From Fomitopsis serialis (lineage: Eukaryota > Basidiomycota > Agaricomycetes > Polyporales > Fomitopsidaceae): a stretch of DNA of 64,000 bases. The notes beneath the pieces were generated by a model. The model saw only the letters and a program-made list of their open reading frames with translations. It made no database searches and was not told the DNA's origin. Positions 1 to 12,000 of the stretch are shown in pieces. The stretch spans positions 1-64,000 of the forward strand of contig NW_025954988.1 of NCBI RefSeq assembly GCF_022376445.1. The letters are read 5' to 3'. Position numbers and translations under genes: made by a program. Position 1 is the first letter of the stretch, and each line of letters opens with the position of its first letter.

Positions 1-778
1 ACAGGTGAACCTCGAAATAACTCCCATGCGCCCGGCGGATCATGACGAACTCACAGACTACCGGCGGATACCCCGCACGCTCTCCATGTGTACTACGACC
101 CGCTCACGCCCGAGAACGAAGCCGAAGTCGAGAAGATCTTCAAGGCACTCACCTCCGACCCGTCCGACCCCGTGCAGCACAACCGCAAGCTCACGACGTG
201 GGGCCGCACTATCACCGTGCCGGAGAGCTCGAGCACGGTGGCGAAGTTTCGCTTCGACGAGCTGTGCGGGATGCCGTTGAGCGCGGCGGACTATCTGGAG
301 ATCGTGAAGAACTTCAAGACGATATTCATTCTGGACGTGCCAAAGATGGGTATGAGCCAGAAGGACAAGGCGAGGAGGTTCATCACCTTCATTGATGGTA
401 TGCGGTCCCCTGCCCCTGCCCGTCAAGTGACAGCGTTGATGAAGGGTACATTGTAGCTTGTTACGAGAGCAAGGCCAAGATTTTCGTTACTTCCGAGGTA
501 CCAATCGCTCAAATATTCACGGAAGACGCGAACGATGCTAGCGGAGCTGTGTCGGACCAGATGCGGCAGATGATGGATGATCTCGTGAGTGCATAGCTAG
601 GAAACGTCCAGCGGAGCCTCGGGCTGAACACGCACTATCGCAGGGTTTGCCAGGCGACATGGTCATCTCAAGCTCGATCTTCAGCGGAGACGAGGAGCTG
701 TTTGCCTTCGCGCGGTGTTGCTCTCGGCTTGTGCAGATGGGCAGCAAGGAGTGGGCGGAGACGGCGGGTGCATCATAG
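1..778 (+). CDS. AFG1: AFG1/LACE1-type mitochondrial AAA ATPase, C-terminal part (5' end outside window)
   Basis: Only the last part of the gene is present. Family knowledge: AFG1/LACE1 is a mitochondrial P-loop ATPase involved in turnover of respiratory-chain proteins. The sequence shows the conserved C-terminal region: TDYRRIPR, then VYYDPLTPENEAE, FRFDELCGMPLSAADYLEI, CYESKAKIFVTSE and the terminal ELFAFARCCSRLVQMGS. The P-loop lies upstream of the window. Introns inferred from GT-AG signals and protein continuity are 5-56, 398-456 and 585-643; the first exon contributes only bases 1-4. Reading breaks once: DYRRIPRTLS and VYYDPL are in different frames and join if one C is restored in the short C run at 84-85 (giving S-H-V-Y-Y). 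I read this as a sequence error. The stop is TAG at 776-778. Family assignment is secure; the break lowers confidence in the exact protein. Confidence 0.88.
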
Positions 779-978
779 CGAGACGCGGCTCGCATGCCTA
801 TATACTGAGTCGCAGGCCATCTTGTTTTGTGTTTATACTTGCTGTATCTTAGAACTCTAGCTATGTATAGCTACATCGCATCTCATATAATCGACACTGA
901 CAGAGGAGCATCTGTGCACACTGCTCCGTACTTGACTGCGCATATTTTCAATATCTCAGTCCTTATCTCCCGTCTGCC

Positions 979-1747
979 ATGTCCGCGACTGCCTTTCGTC
1001 CTGCGCTCCTCATCGTGGACGTCCAAGAGGACTTTTGCCCACGCGTACAAACATTTTCTGTGACTCCAGCAGCCTGACGTACTGACGCCGAGTCTGCGCT
1101 CAGAACGGTGCTCTCGCTGTTCCCGACGGGCGGGCGGTCGTCCCCGTTATCAACGACCTCCTCGCCCTCCCTTCGTCCTCAAAATCGCTACGAAGGACCA
1201 CCACCCGCCGAACCACGTCAGCTTCGCGTCGAACCACGGGCCCGACGCGGAGCCGTACACGTCCGTCACCACGATCACGAACCCCGCGAACGCGCGCGAG
1301 ACGTACGAGACGCAGCTGTGGCCGGACCACTGTGTCGCGGGCACGCCGGGGAACGCGCTCGTGCGCGAGCTCGCCGCGGACAGGCTCGACCGCGTCGTGC
1401 TGAAGGGCACGGATCCGCGCGTGGAGATGTACTCTGCGTTCCGGAGCCCGCTGCGCGACCCGCCGCTCGCGTCGGCGGTGAGCGAGCTGGCGGATCTGCT
1501 GAGGGGGCATGAGGTGACGGAGGTGTTTGTCACGGGGCTGGCGGGGGACTACTGCGTGTTCCATAGTGCGATGGACTGTGCGGAGGAGGGGTGGAAGACG
1601 TATGTGGTTGAGGAGGCGACGAGGAGCGTTGGCGGGCAGGAGGGCTGGGAGAAGGCTGCTGCGCAGTTGAAGGAGAAGGGGGTGGGCATCGTGCGGGCGG
1701 ATGGAGAGGAGGTTGGTCGCGTGCGTGAGCTGTCGGGCAACGCGTGA
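979..1747 (+). CDS. PNC1: Nicotinamidase (isochorismatase-like hydrolase)
   Basis: Converts nicotinamide to nicotinate in the NAD+ salvage pathway. The N-terminus LLIVDVQEDF carries the catalytic Asp (D14). KIATKDHHPPNHVSFA holds the catalytic Lys and the His/Asp metal ligands. VTGLAGDYCVFHSAMD holds the nucleophilic Cys. The length, about 235 residues, is normal for fungal Pnc1. The start ATG at 979 directly precedes the conserved N-terminal strand. One intron, 1045-1103, interrupts after FCPR and is followed by NGALAVPDG. The frame changes once near 1169-1171, where one C missing from a C run separates LLALP from FVLKIATK. The gene follows AFG1 in the same direction. No regulatory element was recognised in the 200 bp upstream. 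Confidence 0.9.
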
Positions 1748-2114
1748 GGCTTGCTGTGAAGGTACGTCGTCATATTTGTGAAAGTACCAAGAGACTCAGG
1801 TACTTGAAGCTCTCAGGTTAGCTCGCGCGTGAAGGTCGCTGTGGGAGCACCGAGGCATGTACTGTATGTGTACTATAGGGCATGAGGCCCATATAAGAGA
1901 CAAACTCTGGCTCTATTGTGCGTCGTGTGGGGGACATGGTGTGGAGAACAATACTCTCCTCGCTCGGTGGCTGCCGCGATCGAACTAGGCGATGGGTGCA
2001 TACCGTGATAAGCGTCTTCTTCTGCGCGTGCAGGCATGCATATATAGGCAGCCGCGGCGTGCAGGGCTTGACCGCCATCGACCTCGCCCATCGACTTGAC
2101 ACCGCACTCTCGCA
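1748..2114. other. Intergenic: 3' flank of PNC1 and promoter of the TPR-SET gene
   Basis: I see no gene here. Short overlapping frames on both strands lack conserved motifs. The only feature I can point to is the TATA element at 2041-2046, listed separately. Confidence 0.6.
2041..2046 (+). promoter_or_regulatory. TATA box (TATATA) of the TPR-SET gene
   Basis: TATATA lies 69-74 bp upstream of the chosen ATG at 2115. That spacing allows a short 5' leader. It supports 2115, or an ATG a few codons later in the same frame, as the start. Confidence 0.5.
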
Positions 2115-4989
2115 ATGGCGCTGGCTATGCACCTGATGCACCTGGTGCAAATGGGCCTCGTTCCCGAGGACTATGGTATCGACTCGCAGTCGGTAAACTT
2201 CGAAGACATGATCAACCTCGCCGCCGACCTAGGCGCCACCCCGGAGACCATCGGCGACGTTCTGGCTGAAATGAGCACCAAATTCAACCCGCCCACTGAT
2301 GGCACGACCGACGAAGAGGACAGCAAGTACGTGGAAGGCAACGGCGGGCTGCTCCGGCTGAAGATGTCGATGTCGCCGGAGGAACAAGCGGTGGCGGCCG
2401 TCGAATACAAGGCGTGGTTTGAAGGCGGTGGCGGCGGTCCACAGTACATAATACCTAAGGCGTCGCCGCGAACCTATCTTATAGCGACTCAGGTTGCTGC
2501 GCGCAGGGACCAAGTGAAACAGTTCGCTACGCAGCTGGAGAAGGGCCAATCTCGTTCCATTGTGAAGGTGACTGGCTTTTCGAAGCACTCGAGTAAAGCA
2601 CCATGGGATCAGCTGGAACCAAGTGCGCACGCTACCGATGTTGCTCCTAGAATGCTCTGACCTCGCTCCAGTACTGCTGTCGGATATGTTTCTGCGTCGG
2701 CCCGCCACTGTACGCAAACATCGATCGGTCCACGTAATCCTCGTTTGACATATTCTGTATAGGGCCGTTCTCTGCGATGCCGTATCATCGCGCCCTGCAG
2801 TGTGTAATCCTTCTGTTTAGATCCTGCACTCCGCTGACTCTGGTGTAGCATCGTTCTACGCTATGCAGACAGTCGTGGAAGACGAGGAAGGACAGACCTT
2901 CGATTTTTCCTTCTACAACTACCCGACCACCTTCGATGCCTCCCCGCAAGACATCGACATTCTATTCCCCAAAGGTACCGTGCTCCTCGTCCGAGAACCG
3001 GTCATAATGCCATCACAACAGAGCGACAAGCCGCTCGTCCGCGTAGAATCGCCCACTGATATCGTGCCACTCGCACCGTACAGGCAGATGCTTCCCGGTA
3101 CGCGTTTCGAGACAACAACGTATACGAGTCTCCCGGAACCTCTAGAGACACTGCAAACCGACGACTACTGGCGACTGCAGGGGAACGAGCACTTCAAGGC
3201 CTCTCGCTGGTTCCCTGCTGCTCTGGCTTACTCTCGGGGCTCAAGATCAACCCGGGCTCTCTGGTACTCCGGCTGAACCGCGCAGAAGCGTATATGCGCC
3301 TCGACTTCTTCTCTGGTGCCCTATATGATGCTCGCTCTGTCCTGGTCGCGTCTGAACTGCCCCCTGCGCTCCGGAACAAAGCTCTCCTCCGCGCGGCGCG
3401 TGCGGAGTACGGTAGGCGCAACTATGCAATCGCTAGGCAGCTCTTCCAGCAACATCGGGGGTCTAGTACCAACAACGCTGAAGACGCGAGTTGGATCCGC
3501 CGGTGCGAAGATCGGTTACGTGAGAGCTCGACGGGGAAGTACGACTGGGCGAAACTGTTTGAGGAGTCCCAGCGAAATAGCAGATTGGATGCTGCAGACT
3601 ATACTGGACCCGTGGAAGTCAAGGACGTGCCCGGCCACGGGCGAGGTATTGTGGCAACGAAGGATATCGCTGCTGGGGAGCTCTTGGTACGTGTCACCCT
3701 AACTCAGGGAGTCTTCTACGGAAGCAGCTCAATCAATGCTACAAGATGGTCTCCAAGGCAATCTCAATGGTGGCAGAGCGGGACCTCCGCGCTGACATGT
3801 GGCGGTCCGCCCTAAACTGCAAGACCTCCAGCTTCATGACGCGCTCCCAATGTGCCAACATCGCCAAGGCGGCGCAGACGATCTACGGGAACCCGGACGT
3901 CTACGCGCAGGTCTTGCACCTCTACGCAGGCCCGGACTATCCGCTGCCTCCAGTGACCTCTCCCCCTTCGCGTCTCGATCTGCGACCCGTGGAACCCCTC
4001 GAGCCAACCATCAACCTCGACGTCGGCCGTCTCGAGGCGATCTGCTTGTACAATTCCTTTGATCAGTGCTCCCTCCATCTGGCCGGCTACGAGTATGCCG
4101 AGGACGGCGACATGTGGCACTCGCCCAACGCGCTGCACCTGCTGCCGTCGCTCCTGAACCACTCCTGCGCGGGGAACGCGCGGGTGGTGGTGTTCGGGGA
4201 CATCCTCGCCGTGCGCGCCGTCGCGCCGATCCGGGCGGGCGAGGAGGTGACGGTGCCGTACGTCTCCCCAGACAAGGGGTACCACGAGCGCGCGAAGGCG
4301 CTGCAGCGGTACTTCCCGGCGGGCTGGGAATGTGAGTGCACGCTCTGTGTGCTGGACAGGGCGGACGGCGCGGACGCGCTGAAGCGGCGGGAGGCGGTGG
4401 TCCGTGGGTTGACGGCGGGCCCGCTGTTCCAGGAGCCGATGGACCGCCTGCGCGGGTTCGAGGCGGCGCTACGGGCGACGTACGCGGAGGCGAGGGGGAC
4501 GCACCGCCCGGCGCTCGCGCGGGTGGTCCACTCGATCGGGGAGAAGCTCCGCGCGGACGTCGCGACGCAGACGGAGGCCTTGGAGACGACCGTCCGGGCG
4601 CTCGTGTCCCAGGGGTTCGTCATGACGGACGCGACGCGGCGCGACACCACGGCGGCGGCCCTGAAGCGGAGGCAGAAGGACACGCTGCCGGTGGACGTGA
4701 CTGACCTCTCGAGGTGTATGGATGTGGAGAGGGGCGTGCTCGCGATGCTAAGGATAGCGGTGTGGTATAGGGCGGAGGTGAAAAACGTGGTGCAGGCGAA
4801 GAGGTGGCTGAAGGCGGCGCAGAGCGGTGAGTGGACTGGTTGTGTCTTGACTCACGACGGGATGTGGTGCTGATGCGCGCGGTAGTGGTCAACGTCGAGT
4901 ATGGCGGAGGCAGGGAGCTGTTCCTGTCGCACGGAGCAAAGGTGCTGGAAAGTTTTGGCCTGACGCAATATGCTGAGACCGTCCTTTGA
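2115..4989 (+). CDS. TPR and SET-domain protein (fungal SMYD-like family)
   Basis: Probable protein lysine methyltransferase of the TPR-SET family common in fungi. The N-terminus starts MALAMHLMHLVQ, followed by an acidic and glycine-rich stretch. A conserved block ends RCRIIAPC and continues FDFSFYNYPTTFDAS. TPR-like helices follow (NEHFKASRWFPAALAYS, LVLRLNRAEAYMRLDFFSG, KALLRAARAEYGRRNYAIA). The SET domain follows: VKDVPGHGRGIVATKDIAAGELL, the hallmark LLNHSCAGNARVVVFGD, GEEVTVPYV, and a post-SET cysteine group ending WECECTLC. Probable introns begin near 2618, 2735, 2790, 3689 and 4827. One G is missing in the run 3236-3239, between AALAYSRG and LKINPG. The conserved tail ending QYAETVL stops at TGA 4987-4989. 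The substrate is unknown. Whether the first exon needs further splicing near 2448-2480 is unclear. Confidence 0.82.
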
Positions 4990-5730
4990 GATGATCGCTT
5001 GTCGGGCTGGAGGGTGTCGCACAGCTGTGTTACACCGCTGTTTCTGGTTTGTTTTTCTTGTAATTGTACAATAGATCCGCACATGTAGAGTGTACAGTAA
5101 ATTACACGCGTCACGTCCGCACGTGACCGTGTTCTGCCTGGCCGCTGGCAGATGAACACGTTACTGGTAAGCGGAACGCCCACAGACCGCCTGTGGTCGA
5201 TTTGTTGCACCTGCTGATGCATAATTCACATGGGAAGACGTGCATGAGTGAATTGACAGCAGCCCTAGAGCTACAATGGCGTCTTAATGACTCGGACGCT
5301 CCCCTCTTACGTTTCGGCGCGTCCGTGCTCCATGTCCCAGCCATGTTATATATCGCGCTTGGCTAATATGGAACACGCCACAAAGCGGAAGGCACGCTGC
5401 CACGTAGATTACATTGTCGAGCCTGGATCTTTCGCGTTCTGACATGGCCAGAGCGTTGGGTCCGAGTCTGCAGTGGTCTCGAGCCTGCGGGATCTCGCCT
5501 GATCTCGCTGTGGCTCATCGCGCCGCTGTCGGCCCGTGCACGCGACCGCTGACATCACCGCCCCCCAAAACGGGAGCAAGGATTGCGGGCGGTGAAACAC
5601 ATGAGTGACGTCACCGCGTCACTCGACCTTCATATACGGGCGCGCGACCGCCATCGATCCAACTCTCTACGCGCATTCTTCTCTTCACGACCACTTCCAC
5701 TTTCTTACGACCACCTGCATCATCTACAAC
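4990..5730. other. Intergenic: SET gene 3' flank and RTC3 promoter
   Basis: No coding sequence is supported. Six-frame readings here have no recognisable domain. The promoter-proximal part holds a perfect CRE palindrome (5606-5613), followed by an AT-rich CATATA about 20 bp later, which may act as a weak TATA element. Confidence 0.55.
5606..5613 (+). promoter_or_regulatory. CRE-type palindrome TGACGTCA upstream of RTC3
   Basis: A perfect 8-bp ATF/CREB site lies 118-125 bp upstream of the RTC3 ATG. Fungal CREB-like bZIP factors of the Atf1/Sko1 type bind this sequence in stress responses. Site identity is seen in the sequence; its use is inference. Confidence 0.5.
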
Positions 5731-6354
5731 ATGGTTCGCCCCTGACGAAGGTTGTCTACCAGCCCGAGCGCGAGGCTACCAACGAATATGTCATCCTGGT
5801 CAACCCCGACGAGGTACGTTGCTCTGCAGTCGACTTCGAGGCGCATATAGTGATGAGCGGCGCGTACTTTCACAGTACCGCAAGTGGAAAGAAGGAGGTA
5901 CGCATTTTTCGGTTCGCCTCTTTGAATGGTGCGCTGACATTAGCGTTCCAGACACGTAAATGCATCCTTCCCTCAGATCCTTTTGGCCCCGCTGACACGG
6001 GCTCATTTCCGCAGCACGATTCCTCTGGTCGATGTGGTAGACTGTACGTCGCATTAGCTCAGAGTCTGGCCCGTCCATGGCCGCTGACGCGGCTCGTCGA
6101 CAGCCTTCCAGGTGCTGTGGTCCAACCAAGGAAACCAGGGCAAGCTCTCCACGCCGTCACGACAGCAGCTCGAGAACGACTTTGGCACGCACGTAGACAC
6201 GGACGTCGTGCAGCAGATTCTGGAGAAGGGCAGGGAGCAGACTGGGAAGGCCGTCTCGTCCGGCACGGCGACGACGAACCAGTCGAAGGGCTCGTTCGCG
6301 ATCGACACGCGGGGCAAGAGTGGCATCCAGGCGGGTAGCGGTAGCGGGCGGTGA
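5731..6354 (+). CDS. RTC3: SBDS N-terminal-domain protein (Rtc3-like)
   Basis: Single-domain relative of the N-terminal domain of Sdo1/SBDS. Yeast Rtc3 is linked to RNA metabolism and stress, and the biochemical role is not settled. Seen: MVRPLTKVVYQP, ATNEYVILVNPDE, YRKWKEGD, TIPLVDVVDSFQVLWS, NDFGTHVDTDVVQQILEKG, and a glycine/serine-rich tail. The length, about 125 residues, fits a one-domain protein. The start ATG at 5731 matches the family start, but MVRP runs into a stop unless one C is restored in the run 5739-5742. The exon pattern is unusual: exon 5876-5897, then an apparent 4-nt exon (5952-5955, ACAC), then 6015 onward. Only that tiny exon keeps the conserved D-T-T-I-P-L-V junction in frame. 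A CRE site sits upstream. Confidence 0.85.
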
Positions 6355-6696
6355 TGGGTGAAGGAAGGACATGGCTGGGCATCGTGTAAAGTTACGCAGG
6401 CATTCAATTGTACGTTATCGCGGTCTGTGTTGGGAGCGGTCTATAGTCGCAGCGATCGAACGGCGTCGAGACTCGCCGCACAGGGCGAGAGACGTGTGAC
6501 CGACCGCCCAGATGGCGTTACGTCAGACCTTTCTCTTTTCGGAGGATAAATAGTTTATCTCGTCCCTCATCATGTCGCCGATTCGCGCACCACCCCTGTC
6601 TGCCAGCCCGTCCTCCTCCATCTCCGCACACCGCTCGCACAGGACACCTCAACACTGCGCAACGTCCGGGCAGCCCGACCGCCGACGCCAGCTACC
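6355..6696. other. Intergenic: RTC3 terminator region and FAD-oxidoreductase promoter
   Basis: No gene is seen. A GATAAATAG stretch near 6545 could be a weak TATA element for the next gene. Nothing else stands out. Confidence 0.45.
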
Positions 6697-8432
6697 ATGC
6701 CCGACACCGTCGTCCTCGGCGGCGGCATCATCGGCCTTTCCACAGCCTACTATCTTGCTCAGCTCTCGCGTGAGAGCGGTACGGAACACACTATCCACAT
6801 TGTAGAAACTGTCCACAGCTTTTCTCTTCTGCGTCGGGCAAGGCAGGCGGCTTCATCGCGAAGGACTGGTTCAACCCGCCATGGCGCCGCTCGGCGATCT
6901 CTCGTTCCGGCTGCACGCAGAACTCGCGGAGAAGAACAACGGCCGCGCGAGATGGGGCTACTCACCAAGTATCTCGTACTCCCTTGACCGCGACTCGAGC
7001 GTGAGAGGAGACTCTGACACGGAGTCTGACCAGGACCCGACTTCGAGTCACCCGTGTCCCCCAGGTCTGAACAGCGCTCTCTTGAAGGCGACCAGGAGGT
7101 GCGTGACGGCGCCGCAGGTAACGGCTACACCGCAGGGCAGGCGAGTGCGGCCGAGGTTCCCCCGCGACATAGTAGGAACAAGAGCGCTGGAGGCGACGAC
7201 TGGATGGAGACCGGCGAGAGTCGCTTGGTCGCCGTCGAGCAGCGAATCGCCGAGGCTACTGCCGCATCGACGGCTCTGGAGGCAGCAGAAGAACAGCGGC
7301 CCGTCGGTGCTGGTGCAGAGGAGCAGGCAGCCGCCGACCTCGCACAGGCAAACGCGGACGCGGAAGTGACGGCGCTCGCGAAGGACAACCCCGCTGCTGT
7401 CGACCTAGCCAAGCTCGACGAACCGTTCTGGCTGAGAACGCAGCCACATGCTGTGCAGGCCATCTCCGACAAGACTACGACCGCCCAATGGTGAGTGTGC
7501 TGGTCTCGTGTGATCGCGGCCGCAATCGTCGCGGGCCGAACTGGGACATGCTGGCGCGCCGTCTTCGTCTCTTCTGCATCGCCCGCGCTCACCGGGACTG
7601 ACTCTGGGCGTTTCGGAATAGCAACCCGCACCAGCTCTGCGAATTCCTGCTCGACTCCTGCCTCGCCATGGGCGTCCGCCTCCACCACCCCGCCCAAGCG
7701 ACCCGCCTCTTCCACGCCGACGCCAAAGACCCGTCCTCGCAGACCATGCTCGAGATCACCTGCATCTCCAAGACGAGCGTCGGGCGCACGATCCGCACGG
7801 GCTGCTACGACGTCCCGTGCGACAGCCTCGTCGTCGCCGCGGGCTGCTGGACGCCCGCCGCGTTCTCCACGCTCTTCCCCGACGCGCCGCGCCCGCCGCC
7901 GATCGACCGCCACGCGGGGTTCAGCCTGCGCGTGCGCTCGCGCCACTGGCAGCCCGCGCCGCCGTACGCGGGGCCGTGCCACGCGATCTTCACGTCGGAC
8001 CCGAGCGGGTTCAGCCCGGAGCTCTTCACGCGCGTCGGGCGCGAGCTCTGGATCGGCGGGCTGAACGACGCGGAGCTCGCGCTGCCCGCGGACCCGATGG
8101 ACGCGCAGCCGGAGCCGGACGCGATCGAGCGCATGCTCGCGGTCGGGCGCGAGCTCTGCGGGGAGGACATCGAGGTGATCGACTCGGGCGTGTGTTTCCG
8201 GCCGGTGACGCCGAGCAGGAAGCCGATCATTGCGAGGGTGGACGGGGAGAAGCTGGGGAGCGGCGTCGTGCCGCGCGCGAAGGCGGGCGCGGGCGTGCCC
8301 GGCGGGGTGTACGTCGCGGCGGGGCATGGGCCGTGGGGGATCAGCATGTCGCTGGGGACGGGGATGGTGGTGGCGGAGCTGGTTCTGGGGCGGGAGACGA
8401 GCGCGGATGTGAAGCTTCTTGGGAAGTGGTAA
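6697..8432 (+). CDS. FAD-dependent oxidoreductase, Tda3-like (DAO family)
   Basis: The N-terminal dinucleotide-binding motif VVLGGGIIGLSTAYYLA is followed by the family signature SGKAGGFIAKDW and LGDLSFRLHAELAE. The C-terminus SGVCFRPVTPSRKPI and VYVAAGHGPWGISMSLGTGM is typical of the D-amino-acid-oxidase fold. Yeast Tda3 is implicated in endosome-to-Golgi traffic; the substrate is not known. An acidic, low-complexity insert occupies roughly 7000-7400. One intron runs from about 7491 to 7620 and rejoins at CNPHQLCEFLLDSC. Three single C losses (near 6813, 6879 and 7036) shift the frame stepwise. Restoring each gives a continuous protein. The frame register moves by minus one at each, as single deletions predict. 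Confidence 0.83.
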
Positions 8433-9064
8433 GGCGGGGCGTGCCGACATCATTACTCTGGGAAGGGAGACGATCGACGACACAGGCTACTCATGCGCGC
8501 ACTGTTACGACGGAGGATCCTGTCTCTAGAGCACACTGCTCGGATGTGCCGGACTATGTACACGACACTTTCTTAGCCAATGTAGAACTTCGCGATCTGT
8601 GTGTATGATTACTTATGGTGTCCATTATACATCGCTTTATTTGTAGCGCTTACTTCCAGCGCGGTCTTTCATTGGTCTCTTCGTGTGCTCCCCAGCAGTC
8701 CCTAATCAACCCTGAGGGTGTGTCGGGGGACTCAGTCTGACCCGCGGTCATGTACAAGCATGTCCTGCTATACGCTCTGACCACGCACATTTGTGCCCTA
8801 GCATCTGGCCATGGTCGCAGCCGCCATTGATCATGCAGAGTCTGAAGACTTGTTCCACTGACGATGAAAAAGGATCGGCGTCGAGACCTTCGTATGTCTT
8901 ATACACCGCTCCGTTCGGAGCTATTGCACATACGCCGCCCAGTCTATGACCCTTGCACGTACGCTCCCTTGTACATTTCGGCCAGCTCCATCCTGGCTAG
9001 AACCGATCTCAGTCAGAGGCACAAGAGACGGCCTGAACGACGAAATGAGTGAGCGCATGCAAAG
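8433..9064. other. Convergent intergenic region between the FAD oxidoreductase and MLH3
   Basis: The two flanking genes point at each other, so this holds their 3' untranslated regions. No open frame with a recognisable domain was found on either strand, and no tRNA. Confidence 0.5.
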
Positions 9065-12000
9065 TTATGAGAAAAGGAACCCTCGCCTTCCATGCGCACA
9101 CTGGAACGGAAGTGCGGTCTGTGCCAGTTGATGGACAAGGCGAGTGCACTGTGCGTGGGTCAAGGTGTCGTTGAACATGCTAGCTCCTGAGTGAGATATA
9201 CAGTCAATTCTGGGTGCCACGAGGGTCGATCAGCTTTGGTTCATACCTCGACAAGCTTTGGAGTTGACCAGCTCGTGCAGCTCGTGGGGACACCACCGCA
9301 TCGCCTTCTGCCACCACATGTTGTCGTTGGCTCCTCGTCCTCACGGTCCATCGCGCGGAACGCAGGTGTCGACGTCGGCGCCCCTTCCGTGTCTAGCTTG
9401 GCTATGTAGCCCTTGACGAGATCCCGAAGTTCATCACCAGCGAGAAGCTATATTGAGGCCGTCAAAAGACCGTGTGCGAAAATCAAGGGTTGCAAACTTT
9501 ACCTTGTCCCCGAGCAGTTCCGGTACAGTGTCCACGTTAATTTGCGAGTACCCACTCCCGCTACCATCTCATCCTCAAGATAGGAATTGCGGCGTCTTGT
9601 CCCGCACCTCCGGCACCAGGATCGTCGTTGGCCGAGAAGGTGATACCCCAACGTCGGAACGCTTCTCGGACCTCTTCGTTACGTATCCGTCCACCTCACG
9701 TCGAGTGAGGAGGACCGGGGTAGGAGGCTGAAGTACCCGAGTGCGCACGCCTACTGCCTGTGGCGTCGACTTATCAGGATAGTCAGCGTCTGGGGAGGCG
9801 CATGCTGCAGGTACCCGAGACACAGCTCCTGTAGAAAATGTTCTACACGGACTCGCTCATCCGCCGCATGTTGGTCAATGAGAACAAGCACTTTTCCTCT
9901 GGATGGCCCCGACGTTGGGCTCACTTCTTCGTCAACGGCGGTATCAACATCTGTATGAAGAACGCAGGCGATGAACTTCTTGTCGACCTGACCAAGTACC
10001 TCGGCATTTGACAGATCGTCTCTGCTGAATCTACCGGGCGACTCTGCGATGCATGCGGATGACCCGCGTGGGACAGACCGTCATAGATACGCCGCTTGCC
10101 TCCGCGCCACAGAGGGTGTCTGGGCTGCGATAATGACTGCCAGTTCTGCACATCTTCGACGAAGGCAGTCGACAGTGAGACAGCGGGTATCTGCGGTTCC
10201 AATCGAGCGTAGGAATCATTCGTCTACGAGCGCATCAGATAGAATATACATCGTATATGTAGAGGAATACCTACCTCGAGAGCGCTTCTGATCCATTCCG
10301 GCATTTCTTTGCGTCAACCCCCGGCGGCCAGTCGTCCGGACTATTCTTCTTCCCTGTGATCCTTCGCCGCTCTCTTCCGCCGTGCGTGAATGCAAGGGAT
10401 ACGAGTTGCCAGTGCGCGTGTCAACGATGAACGTTTCGCCATTTGCGGGGTCTGTCCACATGGTCTCCGGAACATCGACAGCATCACCGGTGTCAGCAGT
10501 GGGCACCAAGACAAGCGGTGAGGCTCTTCGAGGGTGATTGTTACTGCGGACTTTAACGTCCTTCGAAGACCCGGCTACCTCTGGCATATCGATATGCTTG
10601 TCGTAGGACCGCAACACTCTTCTCTTCTTAGGCGTAGGACTGTTGGTGTACTCTCGGGCCTGACGTGGCTTAGGTATCGTCGGGTGGAGGAAACCATGTC
10701 GGACTAGAAAGACTTCGACAACAGAGGACAAAAAGGCAGAGACCGCTTCGCTGCTCTGCTGGGGTCAAGTCAAGTATTTAGGAATGGGGAGAGATACACA
10801 TACCTGTAGATGCACTGCCGCCTTGGCTGGCTCGAGGCAGTTGTCTACTTGTCGTGGCGGAATCGTCAAGTTCAACACATAGACGGGTTTCTTCTCAGAC
10901 TTGCGTGGCGAACGTCGTGTACCTAATCATCTCTTCATGTTCCGACTCGCTATGACTGCAACAACAGATACACTTACCAGATCGGGGCTGGCTCATTTCT
11001 CCTTCCTCGTCAAATGCCTGGAAGATTGCTGTGAAATAGAGTTACTATATACACCACAGTCATGCTTACATGCTTCGAGAAAGTGCTTCTGGAGAACTTG
11101 CTCTCAATGACGCGATGCAAGTCACAAGGCGACATGAGGTGTCTGTTTATGTCTAAGCGAGTTGACGAAGATTTGCGTCATTTGCGATGAGGGTGCATGC
11201 GTATGGACACCTACATAAGTACTGATATGTCTGATGATCCGACTTGTCAGCGCTGTATCTTGCGTTGCAGTGTGCTGCGCCCACCTTTGAGGGTGACCCG
11301 TCCAGGCTGAGGAAACCTTCCAACCTCATGTCTTCCATTTGTTCATGAAGCTCTTCTACATGCTACACGACACAGCTCAACGGGAGCTCGAATGGGGGAT
11401 GGGCGTAAGCACTTGCCTCTGCCAAGGCGCGGCCGTACAGATGACGAAAAGTCGCTACTGTCGAACCTGTCTGATGACTTTCAATTTAACCTCCTCGATG
11501 TCAACAAGACACAGGGTACCTTAGGCACGATCATTACTTTACCCGATCCACTCGTGCCATGCCTGGTTTTATGGACGTTCTCCACGGAGAAGTGTACGTC
11601 CGGGAACATTAAAGCGAATGTCTCGATATCTCGCCGTATGAATCCAGTGTCCTGGCAGTTGACGGGTGGGAACGTCTACGGACTGGAAGCTGAAATGAAC
11701 GCATACAATCCAAGGCTGAGCACCGACTCGAGGTAAGTCAGTGTCGGGACCAACGACGTACATTATAAAATGCGTCGCGCACGGAGACAACCGTGCCCGG
11801 AGACTCTCTTCGCCATCTCAGCGATGGGCCGTGATATAGTGTCGCACCTTCCTTTACGCAAGAATTCAGTGTTGCGTCGATGAGAGACCCTAAAAGTCTC
11901 CGATATATACCTTCAGAATAACGGACCAACTTTCCCTAGACCGTGCTGTTCTAGATGATATCTCCAAGCACGATACGTCGGCAGCAGACGCGAGCGCTGT

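Noticed and set aside
6048..6075. GCATTAGCTCAGAG, another tRNA D-arm look-alike
   Set aside because: It lies in an intron of RTC3 and no acceptor stem or T-arm can be formed around it.
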